Source of the DNA: Gammaproteobacteria bacterium
GTDB lineage: Bacteria; Pseudomonadota; Gammaproteobacteria; JAJFKO01
Assembly (NCBI GenBank): GCA_028284465.1
Contig: JANQRR010000011.1
Location: forward strand, 24,899 to 88,898
Direction: 5' to 3'
Length of the DNA stretch: 64,000 nucleotides
The notes under the pieces are model-generated. The model had not been told where the DNA came from, did no database searches, and saw only the letters and a program-made list of their open reading frames with translations. A program made the translations under genes and the position numbers. Below are positions 47,367 to 56,704 of the stretch, one piece after another (position 1 is the first letter of the stretch; each line of letters starts with the position of its first letter).

Positions 47367-48122
47367 ATGCGGCTTAATGATCTTAGAGGCAAAGCCTGGG
47401 TAAAACTCAGCAAGAATGTTTGGATCACCCAAAAACTCTTAGCTTGGCGTCGTCGAACTCCGTTACAACGAACTTCTACGTTTTTAACTAAAAAACGTTT
47501 TAATAGGAAAAGTAATATGAATTACCGTCCACTCGATGACAGTCGGGTTAAACTCATTGAATTATTTACTCAACAAGGACAGCGAGTGTGTGATCCCGAT
47601 CTGCAATCTGGTGATACACTCACAGCCGCATTAACCGTTGATCGTGAATTTATTGGAATTGGTCAGACACAAACACAGTGTGATGAAGTTGAATCGCATT
47701 TGCCTTCAATGCTAAAAGCTAAATCCTATAGATTGTTTGGTTGCGATCATTATCCTAATATGCTAACGACGATTCAAACGGCGAGCATTGATTTTTTGTT
47801 GACTGAATTACCGGCATTTGATTTTAAACATCAAGCACACAATTATTCGATATACTTGAAAACACTTAAAGAAAGATTACAAGCATATACTCGACTATTA
47901 AAACCCAATGCGTATCTAGCTGTGATCGTCGCTGATCAACGGTATCAACATCGCTATTATTGTTGCCATGCCGATGTGATCATGGCATTAAACAACACTC
48001 AATTAATTTTGCAAGGAATAATCAACGTCATTGAAGATAGCCAAGCGTTAAAAGCGTATGGTTATCCCACCACGTATGTGCCAAATATTATTAATCGATT
48101 CGTTATTATCGCTAAAAATTAA
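47367..48122 (+). CDS. Degenerate (probably inactive) DNA methyltransferase-like protein
   Basis: 251 residues from ATG 47367 (AAAGAG upstream); the N-terminus LNDLRGKAWVKLSKNVW is the usual opening of permuted DNA methylases, supporting this start over 47331 or 47517. It retains the overall order: SAM region (CDPDLQSGDTLTAAL, then REFIGIG), catalytic region, and the YGYPTTYVPN ending. But DPFxGSGTT has become DPDLQSGDT and the catalytic (D/S/N)PPY has become TELPAF. Both changes should abolish methyl transfer, so it may bind DNA or partner the intact enzyme at 43596. The frame is open throughout, arguing against simple decay. Confidence 0.75.
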   Translation: MRLNDLRGKAWVKLSKNVWITQKLLAWRRRTPLQRTSTFLTKKRFNRKSNMNYRPLDDSRVKLIELFTQQGQRVCDPDLQSGDTLTAALTVDREFIGIGQTQTQCDEVESHLPSMLKAKSYRLFGCDHYPNMLTTIQTASIDFLLTELPAFDFKHQAHNYSIYLKTLKERLQAYTRLLKPNAYLAVIVADQRYQHRYYCCHADVIMALNNTQLILQGIINVIEDSQALKAYGYPTTYVPNIINRFVIIAKN

Positions 48123-48150
48123 TGTCTATCCACCTATAAGGAAACTCACG

Positions 48151-48666
48151 ATGAAATGTTTATGTGTTGTTGATCTACAGCAAGGCTTAGTCACGCCTGA
48201 ATGTAAAACAATTATCCCTAATGTCGTTAAATTGATTGAGCACTTTTATGCAAACCATGATCGAGTAGTTTTTACTAAGTTTCATCATACAGATAACAGT
48301 GCTTACCCTACCTATTTAGGTTGGGATAAGCTGCAAGCACCATCACAACAAGCTTTGTTACCTGACATTGCGCGTTATGCGCGGCGGATCTTTGTGAAAT
48401 ACGGTTATGGGATGTGGACAGGTGCCATGACTCACTACATTAAGGCACATCATATCAAACAACTTTACTTGGTTGGTGTTGACACAGATGCGTGTATCTA
48501 TCACTCAGCGTTGCAAACGTTTGATCGACAGATCCAACCTATCGTGGTGGCCGATGCATGTATGAGCGGTGCGGGTCATGATAATCACTTAGCGGCACTA
48601 AAGCTTCTTAAACGCCACGTCGGTGACGCTAATATTGTTTCATTGGATGATGTCATTAATCGCTAA
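48151..48666 (+). CDS. Isochorismatase-like cysteine hydrolase
   Basis: 171 residues from ATG 48151 (AAGGAA upstream; the upstream in-frame ATG lies in the preceding gene). Catalytic triad of the family is visible: Asp8 (VVDLQQG), Lys83 (FVKYGYGMW) and Cys115 in GVDTDACIYHSA, followed by VVADAC. The family includes nicotinamidases and amidases of small metabolites; the substrate is unknown. Its place between the methyltransferase-like and TraU-like genes in the transfer operon is unusual. Confidence 0.86.
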   Translation: MKCLCVVDLQQGLVTPECKTIIPNVVKLIEHFYANHDRVVFTKFHHTDNSAYPTYLGWDKLQAPSQQALLPDIARYARRIFVKYGYGMWTGAMTHYIKAHHIKQLYLVGVDTDACIYHSALQTFDRQIQPIVVADACMSGAGHDNHLAALKLLKRHVGDANIVSLDDVINR

Positions 48667-48687
48667 CAACAATAAGGCTAATTTACT

Positions 48688-49668
48688 ATGAAAAAAAGAT
48701 TATTTCATCTCATATTAAGTATGATGGGGTTGTTGGCAGCAACCCATGCTTTGGCCAATAATACAATCAATTCCATTAATGTGGTTGCCGATACCTTCAA
48801 AGGTGTATCACAATGTATGCATTACAAGATTGTGGGTTTATGTTTTTGGCAACAACAGCCTTATTCACCACCAACAACCACATTGAAGCTTGATCAGTAT
48901 TTGCCGGATGCGGTGGTGAGTGTGTTTACTAAGCCTACAAAGAATCCATGGTTATTTGCAAGCACAGTCTATGATCCAGTGTTTTATCAAGCAGGTCAAG
49001 CATTGTTACGAACGGCAACACACGATGCGATGGGTTATGGTGATGAGCATGAGAATTCACAACGTGATCTGAATAATCGTTTTCATGAAGTCGATATTAT
49101 CGGCAATCCGGCCTTACTGTTTTTAAGTGGTCATGAGGTTATGTTACCTAGCGCAGCAACGCCGTATGTACCGTATTATTCATCGTTGTTGGATGCCTAT
49201 GCCTGGCGTTTCCCCGCGCTTGAGCGTTTTTATCCAAGCAGTTACATTCCAGGGCTGCATGATGTCGGCATGATTGTGCTACATGATTGGGGGCCGGTGT
49301 ATCCCCGTAATGGTTATGTCAATCAACCCGATGATGCAAAAGCGGCAGCCGTCGATGCATTACGTGGGTCAATGATTATCACTCAAGATGGACAACCGCA
49401 TCTTTATCAACGGTTATCCGATCATTGTGGTCGTCATTGCCAAGTCAAACCCGTGAAAGAAAACAGTCAAGATGCACAATACCAGATGATTTATCCTAAA
49501 GTAGAAACGCAATGTGTTGTTTTTGGCGGCAGTGACATTACTCAATTACACCCATGGGAAGCTGATGCTGCTTCGCAAGGTCATGATCGTTATATTTGGA
49601 TCTTATGGCGACATTATCATGGTTGTGTTCCCGGTCATGGGCATTATCTAGGCTCCATTAATTTCTAA
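48688..49668 (+). CDS. traU: TraU-like ICE protein (TIGR03756, PFL_4710)
   Basis: 326 residues with signal peptide (about 1-24). Family features: CMHYKIVGLCFW near 43-54, LPDAVVSVFTKP, multiple Cys in the C-terminal quarter (HCGRHCQVKPVKEN, CVVFG) and a closing HYHGCVPGHGHYLGSINF. Periplasmic, disulfide-rich proteins needed for mating-pair stabilisation in related systems; the DsbA-like protein encoded downstream may help fold it. Confidence 0.86.
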   Translation: MKKRLFHLILSMMGLLAATHALANNTINSINVVADTFKGVSQCMHYKIVGLCFWQQQPYSPPTTTLKLDQYLPDAVVSVFTKPTKNPWLFASTVYDPVFYQAGQALLRTATHDAMGYGDEHENSQRDLNNRFHEVDIIGNPALLFLSGHEVMLPSAATPYVPYYSSLLDAYAWRFPALERFYPSSYIPGLHDVGMIVLHDWGPVYPRNGYVNQPDDAKAAAVDALRGSMIITQDGQPHLYQRLSDHCGRHCQVKPVKENSQDAQYQMIYPKVETQCVVFGGSDITQLHPWEADAASQGHDRYIWILWRHYHGCVPGHGHYLGSINF

Positions 49669-49689
49669 TATCATGTTAAGTCAATGTTG

Positions 49690-49757
49690 GTGTGATAACG
49701 CTTGCATTATCACACTGAATAACACCAGCATTTTTCAATGCGGTGTTCTCTATTTTT
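49690..49757 (+). terminator. Two successive hairpins between transfer genes
   Basis: First GTGTGATAA/TTATCACAC (49690-49715), no T-run. Second AACACC-a-GCATT/AATGC-GGTGTT (49721-49747), followed within a few bases by a TATTTTTTCTT tract, so it could act as a weak intrinsic terminator inside the operon. Confidence 0.55.
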
Positions 49758-49786
49758 TCTTCTAGCAATATTCAATCGAGGTTTTT

Positions 49787-51199
49787 ATGCGATCACTAAC
49801 GTTATGGTCATGCATCGTCGTGGCTTGCTGTGCTATAGGTATTGGTAGTCAAGTGGTGTTAGCCGATGAATTGATCCCTGCGATTAAAAGTGGTTTTTAT
49901 TATCAGCTTGGTGGGGGAAATGATGTACCGTTACCGGCTTTTTATGATACCTCAACAATCCCGCTGAATGCGGATGGTGATGTAGGATTAGGGTTTGACT
50001 GCGGTAAATTTAATCCTGTGGCGTCTATTCGTAATGCGTTAAATGAAATAAAATCCAGCGCGTTAAATGTAGAGCGGCAAGTGTTACAAAATGCCACTGG
50101 TGCGATTACCGAGCTGCCGTTGTATGAATTATCTCGCGCCGATCCCAATCTTTATAATTTGATCACCAATGCGATGGCAGGTGCTAGAGAAGATATTGCC
50201 GTTTCAACGAAATCGTGTGAGGTCATGCAAACAGAAATTGCCGCTGGTCAAGATCCGTATGCACACTGGGGACAAATTTCGTTAGGTGATCGTTGGGAGC
50301 AAGAAATCGGTACCGCGGGATTATCTGGCCATGGTGATATTAATCAAGCACGTTATCAAGTCTCGCAAGATGGCGGTAAAAGTGGCGTGCCATGGGTTGA
50401 TCCCGATGCGATAAATGAGTACGGTCAAACACATTATGCGGGTGGCAAAGGTCAGTCACCGATCCATGTGATCCATGATACCGCGATGACAGGTTATCAG
50501 GTCATTGTTCATAGTAATCATAGTCGTTTTCGACAAACTAATTTTTTAAGCAATGAATCACCGTCTGAACTTGGTCAAACCTTTCCAACAGCAAAAGCCG
50601 CAGCGAATTGGATCACGAATGTCGTCGGTGATGAAACCATTACAACGTATAATGGCGGGCAAAAAAGTTCACGACCAGGCGTGGGGTTATACCCTGATAT
50701 CCAGCAACAAACGCAACAAATTGAGCTAAAGCTTGCGGCGTTAGTGGCAGGTTCAACGCCGTTAACCATAAAACATTTACAAGCCATATCGCCTCAAGGC
50801 ATGGCGTTATCAGCCGATTTGATCCATGATATTCAGCGCCAACCCAAAGTGTTGCAGCGTATTATCGTCAATAAATTAGCGCAAAATATTGCGGCGATGC
50901 GTGTGATTAATAAAGCGCGATTGGCGATCCGGATCTTGCAATCAGGTAGCCGAATGCCAGCGATTTATAGCAATCAAGCAGCGCAACACAATATTGCACA
51001 TTCAATCACGGTGTTGCAGCAAGACGTTCAAGATATCTTAATGTTTGTCAAAGCACGACAAACCTTAATGGCCAATATGCTAGTGACCGTTGCACAAGCG
51101 GGTCAATCACAACAAGCACAGAATACAATAGTCGCTGTACCTCAAGGATCAGCACCGACCATTCAGCGGGGTGCTGTGAAAACGTCGCATCGTTTTTAG
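49787..51199 (+). CDS. TIGR03755-family ICE protein (PFL_4711)
   Basis: 470 residues, signal peptide about 1-27. Family blocks: YYQLGGGNDVPLPAFYD, LGFDCGKFNPVASIRNALN, LYNLITNAMAGAREDI and a conserved NGGQKSSRPGVGLYPDIQQQ. C-terminal third helical and Gln-rich. TraW/TrbC-like periplasmic role is a guess from gene order (TraU-like before, TraG after). Confidence 0.86.
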   Translation: MRSLTLWSCIVVACCAIGIGSQVVLADELIPAIKSGFYYQLGGGNDVPLPAFYDTSTIPLNADGDVGLGFDCGKFNPVASIRNALNEIKSSALNVERQVLQNATGAITELPLYELSRADPNLYNLITNAMAGAREDIAVSTKSCEVMQTEIAAGQDPYAHWGQISLGDRWEQEIGTAGLSGHGDINQARYQVSQDGGKSGVPWVDPDAINEYGQTHYAGGKGQSPIHVIHDTAMTGYQVIVHSNHSRFRQTNFLSNESPSELGQTFPTAKAAANWITNVVGDETITTYNGGQKSSRPGVGLYPDIQQQTQQIELKLAALVAGSTPLTIKHLQAISPQGMALSADLIHDIQRQPKVLQRIIVNKLAQNIAAMRVINKARLAIRILQSGSRMPAIYSNQAAQHNIAHSITVLQQDVQDILMFVKARQTLMANMLVTVAQAGQSQQAQNTIVAVPQGSAPTIQRGAVKTSHRF

Positions 51200-51259
51200 T
51201 GGCTCTGAGATAGCAGCCTATCTATTCATTTTATTTTTTAACAGAATAAGGATGTGATC

Positions 51260-52861
51260 ATGAGTGTCACAGGTTATTTAGCGTTATACACAACTTTAAT
51301 CGGTTGGCAACAATACCAAAACTTATGGCATTTGATGGTCGGTACAGGATTAGTATTTATTCCGTTTATCGGCATTGTGCTAAAAAGTTTTCTTGAACCG
51401 TTTGAGTCGCAAGAACCAAAAAGTGCTGCGGTCATTGCATTACGCCGGTTAATGTTGCAGATTGTGGGTGCGCTCATAATAATTGAGTTTTGCTGTGTAC
51501 CAACGGTGCCATTAAATCCTAAAGTCTTACACTTTGAACCGGCGTGTGTTCCTAACGCAAAGGTAGCGACACCAGGACACACCGGCACCACCTATGATAA
51601 TCAATTTATCGTACCCACAGGTGTTAGAGTGCCGATAATTTGGTATTTAGTCATGGCGGTATCCAATGGCTTTACCCATGCAGCCACTGAAGGTTTAAGT
51701 TGCTCGCCGATTGATTATCAAACCTTGCAAGATCAATTGGATTTATCTCAAATTAGCGACCCTGAATTAAAAAAAGAAACCCTAGCCTTTTATAATGACT
51801 GTTATGTACCTGCGTACAGTCAATATATGTCAGGCGAATTATCTAAAAGCCAGCAAGCTGACATTAAACGTTATCAAGCACAATACGGTCAAAACGATTT
51901 AAGCTGGTTAGGTTCGCAAGCGTTTTTGAATACACCGGGGTTTTATAATGTGTTATCTGCGCGTGAACCCATCAAAGGGTTTTTATTTGATCCCACGCGC
52001 GATCAGTTTGAAGGGCAAGTGAGCAATCACTCTCAATGGGGACAACCGAGTTGTCGTGCCTGGTGGACTGATCCAGAACATGGATTAAAAGTGCGTTTAG
52101 AAAAAATGTTGCACCCATCACTGTTGCAACGGTTAATGCATTTGGGTAAGCCTGGTGTGGTTGATATTGGCATTCAACGTTTGATCCAACATTCGTTTGA
52201 TCCAGGGATGTCAAAGCTTGGTGATATTCCACGGGGATATGAATCATTAAATGAAACCAATGGCTCAAGTGGGATAGTGCATCTAGCCGGAGATATTGGC
52301 ATTGCTAGTCATCAATTTACGTATTACCCCAAGTTATATTTACTTATTAATGCGTTACCCATTATTCAAGCGTTGTTGTTACTAGCAATTTATGCCTTGT
52401 TAGCATTAATGATCCCATTTTCGAGTTATCGGCTACATTTTATTATCACTGGCGCTGCCATTATTTTTGCGATCACGTTTTGGGGCTTTCTGTGGCATTT
52501 AGTGCATTATATTGATAATGAACTCATTGGGGCATTGTATCCTACCAATGCTAATAACATGATCCCATCGTGGCATGAGTTATTGCAAAGTAGTAGTGGT
52601 CTTAATCAAGTGCTTGTGCATTTTATTGTGGGTACAATGTATATTGCATTACCATTGATATTTTTAATTCTTTCTTCGTGGGCAGGCTTGAAGATTAGTA
52701 ACGCAGTTATGTCTGCAATTACTCTGATGGAAGCACCTGCAAGTGCGGCTGGTATGGAAGGTGGAGCATTAGTGCGAAATTTTGCGATTAAAACAGCGAA
52801 GATGGCTGTTGCAAAGGCTGTATCACCTTACCCCAAGTTAGAAAGTGGAGACGAAAAATAA
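51260..52861 (+). CDS. traG: TraG N-terminal-domain inner-membrane protein
   Basis: 533 residues from ATG 51260 (AAGGA upstream; GTG 51254 also in frame). Hydrophobic segments near 29-46, 72-90, 370-393, 400-420 and 460-485, separated by a large periplasmic loop (about 95-365). Opens with the typical YLALYTTLIGWQQYQNLWHLM of TraG_N proteins in GI-type ICEs; in F-like systems TraG stabilises mating pairs and affects entry exclusion. It is shorter than F TraG and lacks the long C-terminal part. Confidence 0.85.
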   Translation: MSVTGYLALYTTLIGWQQYQNLWHLMVGTGLVFIPFIGIVLKSFLEPFESQEPKSAAVIALRRLMLQIVGALIIIEFCCVPTVPLNPKVLHFEPACVPNAKVATPGHTGTTYDNQFIVPTGVRVPIIWYLVMAVSNGFTHAATEGLSCSPIDYQTLQDQLDLSQISDPELKKETLAFYNDCYVPAYSQYMSGELSKSQQADIKRYQAQYGQNDLSWLGSQAFLNTPGFYNVLSAREPIKGFLFDPTRDQFEGQVSNHSQWGQPSCRAWWTDPEHGLKVRLEKMLHPSLLQRLMHLGKPGVVDIGIQRLIQHSFDPGMSKLGDIPRGYESLNETNGSSGIVHLAGDIGIASHQFTYYPKLYLLINALPIIQALLLLAIYALLALMIPFSSYRLHFIITGAAIIFAITFWGFLWHLVHYIDNELIGALYPTNANNMIPSWHELLQSSSGLNQVLVHFIVGTMYIALPLIFLILSSWAGLKISNAVMSAITLMEAPASAAGMEGGALVRNFAIKTAKMAVAKAVSPYPKLESGDEK

Positions 52862-53043
52862 TGATTAACATTATCGATTATAAATTTATTTAATTTTTTG
52901 AACCGCAGGTAATTTTACTTTAGTATTTTTTAATGAAATTTAGCTAGTCAGTAATATTGTATAGCTGTGAAGATATTCTTTAAAAAATAAATAGACAAGC
53001 TATTAATCTCAACAAGGAACTCAAAAATTAAATGAAATTCGAT

Positions 53044-53598
53044 TTATTCATACCAGTTCATTTTTTTTCTATCGCAAAATCCACCATTGTAATTAATGCC
53101 GTGATCCAAAAGAATTTTGTCTTTCTCAGGTAAATGACTATCTTGATTCTTTGGTTTGATAGATGTTTCGTCGTCGCAAGAAGCAATAAATAATAAAGCA
53201 ATACCCGTAACAGCAAGTCCAACAACTTCAACCACGTAAGGGAAATAGCGTTTTATAAAGAAAAAAATCAAGGAAAATAGGTTATTACGCTGAAAAAGCC
53301 GAACTAATGCAATAAAGCCAATTGATATCAGTGATACTGTCAAAATCAGTTGGCTGAAAGAAACCATATTCACACGAATATCGGGTGTCATGACGCGGGG
53401 TGCTAAGTACGCCATGACCCAACCGATTATCATAAAACCTAGTGTTCCAATGAGTGTTTTTTTCAAGGCTAATGGTTTTTTAGGTAGCGCAAGTGATTGA
53501 CGCCAGGTAGCCGTTAGTGGCACAGACGCTATAAGCGCAAGCATCGTCATGATCACGATGAAAGGATTAATGAAATGTAGCCATTCAATTGCACTCAT
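53044..53598 (-). CDS. Unknown four-helix membrane protein
   Basis: 184 residues from ATG 53598 (TTG 53610 also in frame). Four hydrophobic segments (about 15-35, 48-66, 82-100, 120-138) and a polar C-terminal tail. It is the only minus-strand gene among the transfer genes and is divergent from the small membrane protein at 53637, the starts being 38 bases apart. The 180 bases before its stop hold nothing recognisable. Entry exclusion or a cargo membrane function are possible; no family recognised. Confidence 0.65.
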   Translation of the reverse strand: MSAIEWLHFINPFIVIMTMLALIASVPLTATWRQSLALPKKPLALKKTLIGTLGFMIIGWVMAYLAPRVMTPDIRVNMVSFSQLILTVSLISIGFIALVRLFQRNNLFSLIFFFIKRYFPYVVEVVGLAVTGIALLFIASCDDETSIKPKNQDSHLPEKDKILLDHGINYNGGFCDRKKMNWYE

Positions 53599-53636
53599 TT
53601 GCCTGTTCAACTCCGTTAAATTACGAGGATGATCCG

Positions 53637-53978
53637 ATGTTAAATGCTTTAAAATATGTTTTCCTCATACTCATAGCCGTGCTCGGCTTGTTAGCCTTCG
53701 GTCATGTGTTCTTGGAGCATAGCTCTGTGTTGAAAATCTCGCAAGTCTTTCGTCATTATGATTGGGTATTGATGGTAATTCATTACGGAATAGTTACCAT
53801 AATGCTCATTTTATGGCCTTATTTTGTTCGATTTGTCGGTAAACACCAGCATTGGCCACCGCAAACAATCACGTATTTATCACGACAACGACTAGCGTTA
53901 CTTGGCTTTTTTATCATCGTGGATCTGTTATTTGTATATAACACCGTGGGGCATGTTGTTGTTTGGATAACGCAATAA
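53637..53978 (+). CDS. Unknown three-helix membrane protein
   Basis: 113 residues from ATG 53637 (CGAGGA about 9 bases upstream). Three hydrophobic segments (about 4-24, 42-62, 86-108). Divergent partner of the membrane protein at 53044 and upstream of topB. Function unknown. Confidence 0.65.
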   Translation: MLNALKYVFLILIAVLGLLAFGHVFLEHSSVLKISQVFRHYDWVLMVIHYGIVTIMLILWPYFVRFVGKHQHWPPQTITYLSRQRLALLGFFIIVDLLFVYNTVGHVVVWITQ

Positions 53979-54053
53979 CAATGACACCTCATGCGGTACA
54001 CATCTTTTGTCACACATTTTTATCAACAATGTCTTAAAACACTTAGTGAGGTT

Positions 54054-56057
54054 ATGATGATTTTATATATTTGCGAAAAACCATCGCAAGCTCGTGATAT
54101 CGCTCGTCACTTAAAAGCAACACAACGCCATGATGGTTACTTAGAAGGTAACGGTTATCAAGTGACATGGTGCGTCGGGCATTTATTAGCATTAGCATCA
54201 CCGGAGCATTATCAGTCTGACATTACACCGTGGCACATTGATAAGTTGCCGGTGATCCCTAAAACATGGGAAAAGATTGTCTTACCTAAAACAAAAAAAC
54301 AATTTAATATCATTAAACAATTACTACAACACACATCGCATGTCGTGATCGCAACGGATGCTGACCGCGAAGGCGAATCAATCGCGCGGGAAGTGTTAGA
54401 AGCGTGTCATTATGATGGGCACATTGAACGTTTATGGTTGCGTGCATTAGATGATGCGTCCATTCAAAAAGCGTTAACACAATTGAAAGTGGGTAGCGAT
54501 ACTGAAAGCTTATATCAATCTGCTAAAGCCAGATCGTATGCGGATTGGCTGTTAGGTATGAATGCAACGATGGCGGTGAGTAGTTTATATGGTGTGAATA
54601 GCGTATTATCCGTTGGCCGAGTGCAAACACCGACATTAAAGTTGGTGGTGGAACGGGATCGTCTTATCGAAGACTTTACCCCGCAAACGTATTTTGTATT
54701 AAAAGCATTGTTTTCAAGTGGGCAGCAAGCCGCTTTCTGGGCAACCTGGCAAGTGCCTGACAAGGTGTTAGATGATAAAGGCTATTGTGTTGAGCAACAC
54801 ATTGTTGATAGCGTTGCTGCTAAAATCGATGATGAACCTGGCGTTGTCAAACAATATCAAGAAAGCCAGAAATATCAAAAAGCGCCCGTGTGTTTTTCCT
54901 TATCAGCATTACAAAAGAAAGCGTCAAGTCTATTTGGTTATTCAGCACGACAAGTATTAACCATTGCACAATCGCTTTATGAAACCCATAAAGCCACGAC
55001 GTACCCTAGAACCGATTGTGGGTTTTTACCTGAAGAGCAATTCAGTGAAGCTAAAGCGGTGTTAGCTGCAATGGCAAACGCGGATCACACTATGCAAGCA
55101 TTCATCGTGCAATGTGATCCCACGTTTAAATCATCCGTATGGAATGCCAAGAAAGTCACAGCGCACCATGCGATTATTCCAACAATGAATGATCATGTTG
55201 ATATTGGTAAAATGTCAGCAGAAGAAATTAATCTGTATGATCTCATTCGTCGCCAATATCTCGCGCAGTTCTTAGGGGATTATGCATATCTACAACGCAA
55301 GGTTGATATTGTTTGTGCCGGTGAATGCTTCACTGCAACAGGGCATACACCACTTACCTTGGGTTGGAAGCAAGCATTTGTGAACAAAACGCTGGATGAC
55401 AATCATGAAGAAGCTGAGAATAGCAATATTCCACAACTCAAACAAGGTCAAACCGTTCAGGTGCAAGAAACCAACATTGAGCAGAAACAAACGCAACCAC
55501 CGGCGCGATTTAGTGAAGGTACACTCATTGACGCGATGAAAACCGTGGGTAAAACCATTGATGATGCTACTATGAAAAAAGTTCTTAAAGAGAGTAGTGG
55601 GATTGGTACTGAAGCTACCCGTGCCAATATTTTAGAGGTGCTTTTTAAGCGAGGGTATTTACAACGAAAAAACAAACACGTTATATCGACACAGAAAGGC
55701 CGAGCATTAATTGATATTGTGCCTGAGTTGGTAAAAAACCCCATTCTCACTGCACAGTGGGAGCAACAGCTTGAAGCCATTGCGGTAGGTAACGGTGATC
55801 TTGATAATTTTGTGAGATCGCAAGTGACATTACTTAACGATATATTGGCACAACTCCAAAAGAATAACACCAACAATCAAGCGGCGGTATTGCAACTGCA
55901 ATCAGACACCCAGAATGGCAAAGTGTATTTGTGTCCACAATGTGAAGCGCCCTTGCGACGTTTAAAAAATAAAAAAGGCAAATACTTTTGGGGTTGTGGT
56001 CGGTATCCACAGTGTACATTTACGACCTGGGAAAAGAAGGGAAAACCCAGTCTCTAA
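54054..56057 (+). CDS. topB: DNA topoisomerase III (TopB)
   Basis: 667 residues from ATG 54054 (GAGG upstream). Toprim domain with ILYICEKPSQARDI and the DADREGE motif (about 100-106), catalytic Tyr317 in TTYPRTDCG, topoisomerase IA fold with SSGIGTEATRANI, and one C-terminal C4 zinc motif (CPQC...CGRYPQC). Type IA enzymes decatenate single-strand-containing DNA and are standard in PFGI-1/SXT-class elements, where they probably assist replication or processing of the transferred strand. Confidence 0.94.
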   Translation: MMILYICEKPSQARDIARHLKATQRHDGYLEGNGYQVTWCVGHLLALASPEHYQSDITPWHIDKLPVIPKTWEKIVLPKTKKQFNIIKQLLQHTSHVVIATDADREGESIAREVLEACHYDGHIERLWLRALDDASIQKALTQLKVGSDTESLYQSAKARSYADWLLGMNATMAVSSLYGVNSVLSVGRVQTPTLKLVVERDRLIEDFTPQTYFVLKALFSSGQQAAFWATWQVPDKVLDDKGYCVEQHIVDSVAAKIDDEPGVVKQYQESQKYQKAPVCFSLSALQKKASSLFGYSARQVLTIAQSLYETHKATTYPRTDCGFLPEEQFSEAKAVLAAMANADHTMQAFIVQCDPTFKSSVWNAKKVTAHHAIIPTMNDHVDIGKMSAEEINLYDLIRRQYLAQFLGDYAYLQRKVDIVCAGECFTATGHTPLTLGWKQAFVNKTLDDNHEEAENSNIPQLKQGQTVQVQETNIEQKQTQPPARFSEGTLIDAMKTVGKTIDDATMKKVLKESSGIGTEATRANILEVLFKRGYLQRKNKHVISTQKGRALIDIVPELVKNPILTAQWEQQLEAIAVGNGDLDNFVRSQVTLLNDILAQLQKNNTNNQAAVLQLQSDTQNGKVYLCPQCEAPLRRLKNKKGKYFWGCGRYPQCTFTTWEKKGKPSL

Positions 56058-56077
56058 CACAATATAAAGGCTGTATT

Positions 56078-56704
56078 ATGAAACGTGTTTTATTTCTCTT
56101 AATGAGCGGAGTATTGTTATGGTGTAGTGTTGCTGTCAGCGTGGCGGCACCGATAACCGGTGATCCCACAGGTATAGTGACTCTTGTCGAATATTATGAT
56201 TATGCTTGTCCACATTGTCGTCGTATGGAAGCGGTGATTGATCGTTTGCAAGCAGCCTATCCACGTTTGCAGGTAGTACATCGAGTAACACCGTTATTAA
56301 CACCAATGTCTTATACGGTAGCACGCTTTGCATTAGCTGCCAGCGAACAAGGTCAATGGCGATCCGTACATCAAGCGCTCATGCGATTGCCAACAGCACC
56401 GACATGGACTGATCTGAGACGCATTGCAAAACAATTCCACTTAAATACTCGTGTATTAGTTAACGTCATGCAACAAACTCAGATCCGGCAACAGATCCTC
56501 CGTAATGTCAACGATGCAGAAAAAAACGTTACCGGTAGCCGACTGGCTTTGCCACTTTTTGTCTTTAAATTAACTCATGGTCACGGGCAAGTGATCACAT
56601 TAACTGGCGAGCAACCCTATGCGTTACTTGCTGCCGTAGTTGCACAATTAGGTGATGAGGCTCATGTTCAAATGGTTCAAACAACACAACAACGTAGACA
56701 CTAA
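56078..56704 (+). CDS. DsbA-like thiol-disulfide oxidoreductase
   Basis: 208 residues from ATG 56078; signal peptide about 1-23. Thioredoxin-fold protein with C44-P-H-C47 in YYDYACPHCRRM, the DsbA dithiol; cis-Pro region SRLALPLFVF near 170. Periplasmic oxidase probably forming disulfides in the Cys-rich T4SS proteins such as the TraU-like one. Starts 20 bases after topB and overlaps the next gene by 41 bases. Confidence 0.87.
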   Translation: MKRVLFLLMSGVLLWCSVAVSVAAPITGDPTGIVTLVEYYDYACPHCRRMEAVIDRLQAAYPRLQVVHRVTPLLTPMSYTVARFALAASEQGQWRSVHQALMRLPTAPTWTDLRRIAKQFHLNTRVLVNVMQQTQIRQQILRNVNDAEKNVTGSRLALPLFVFKLTHGHGQVITLTGEQPYALLAAVVAQLGDEAHVQMVQTTQQRRH

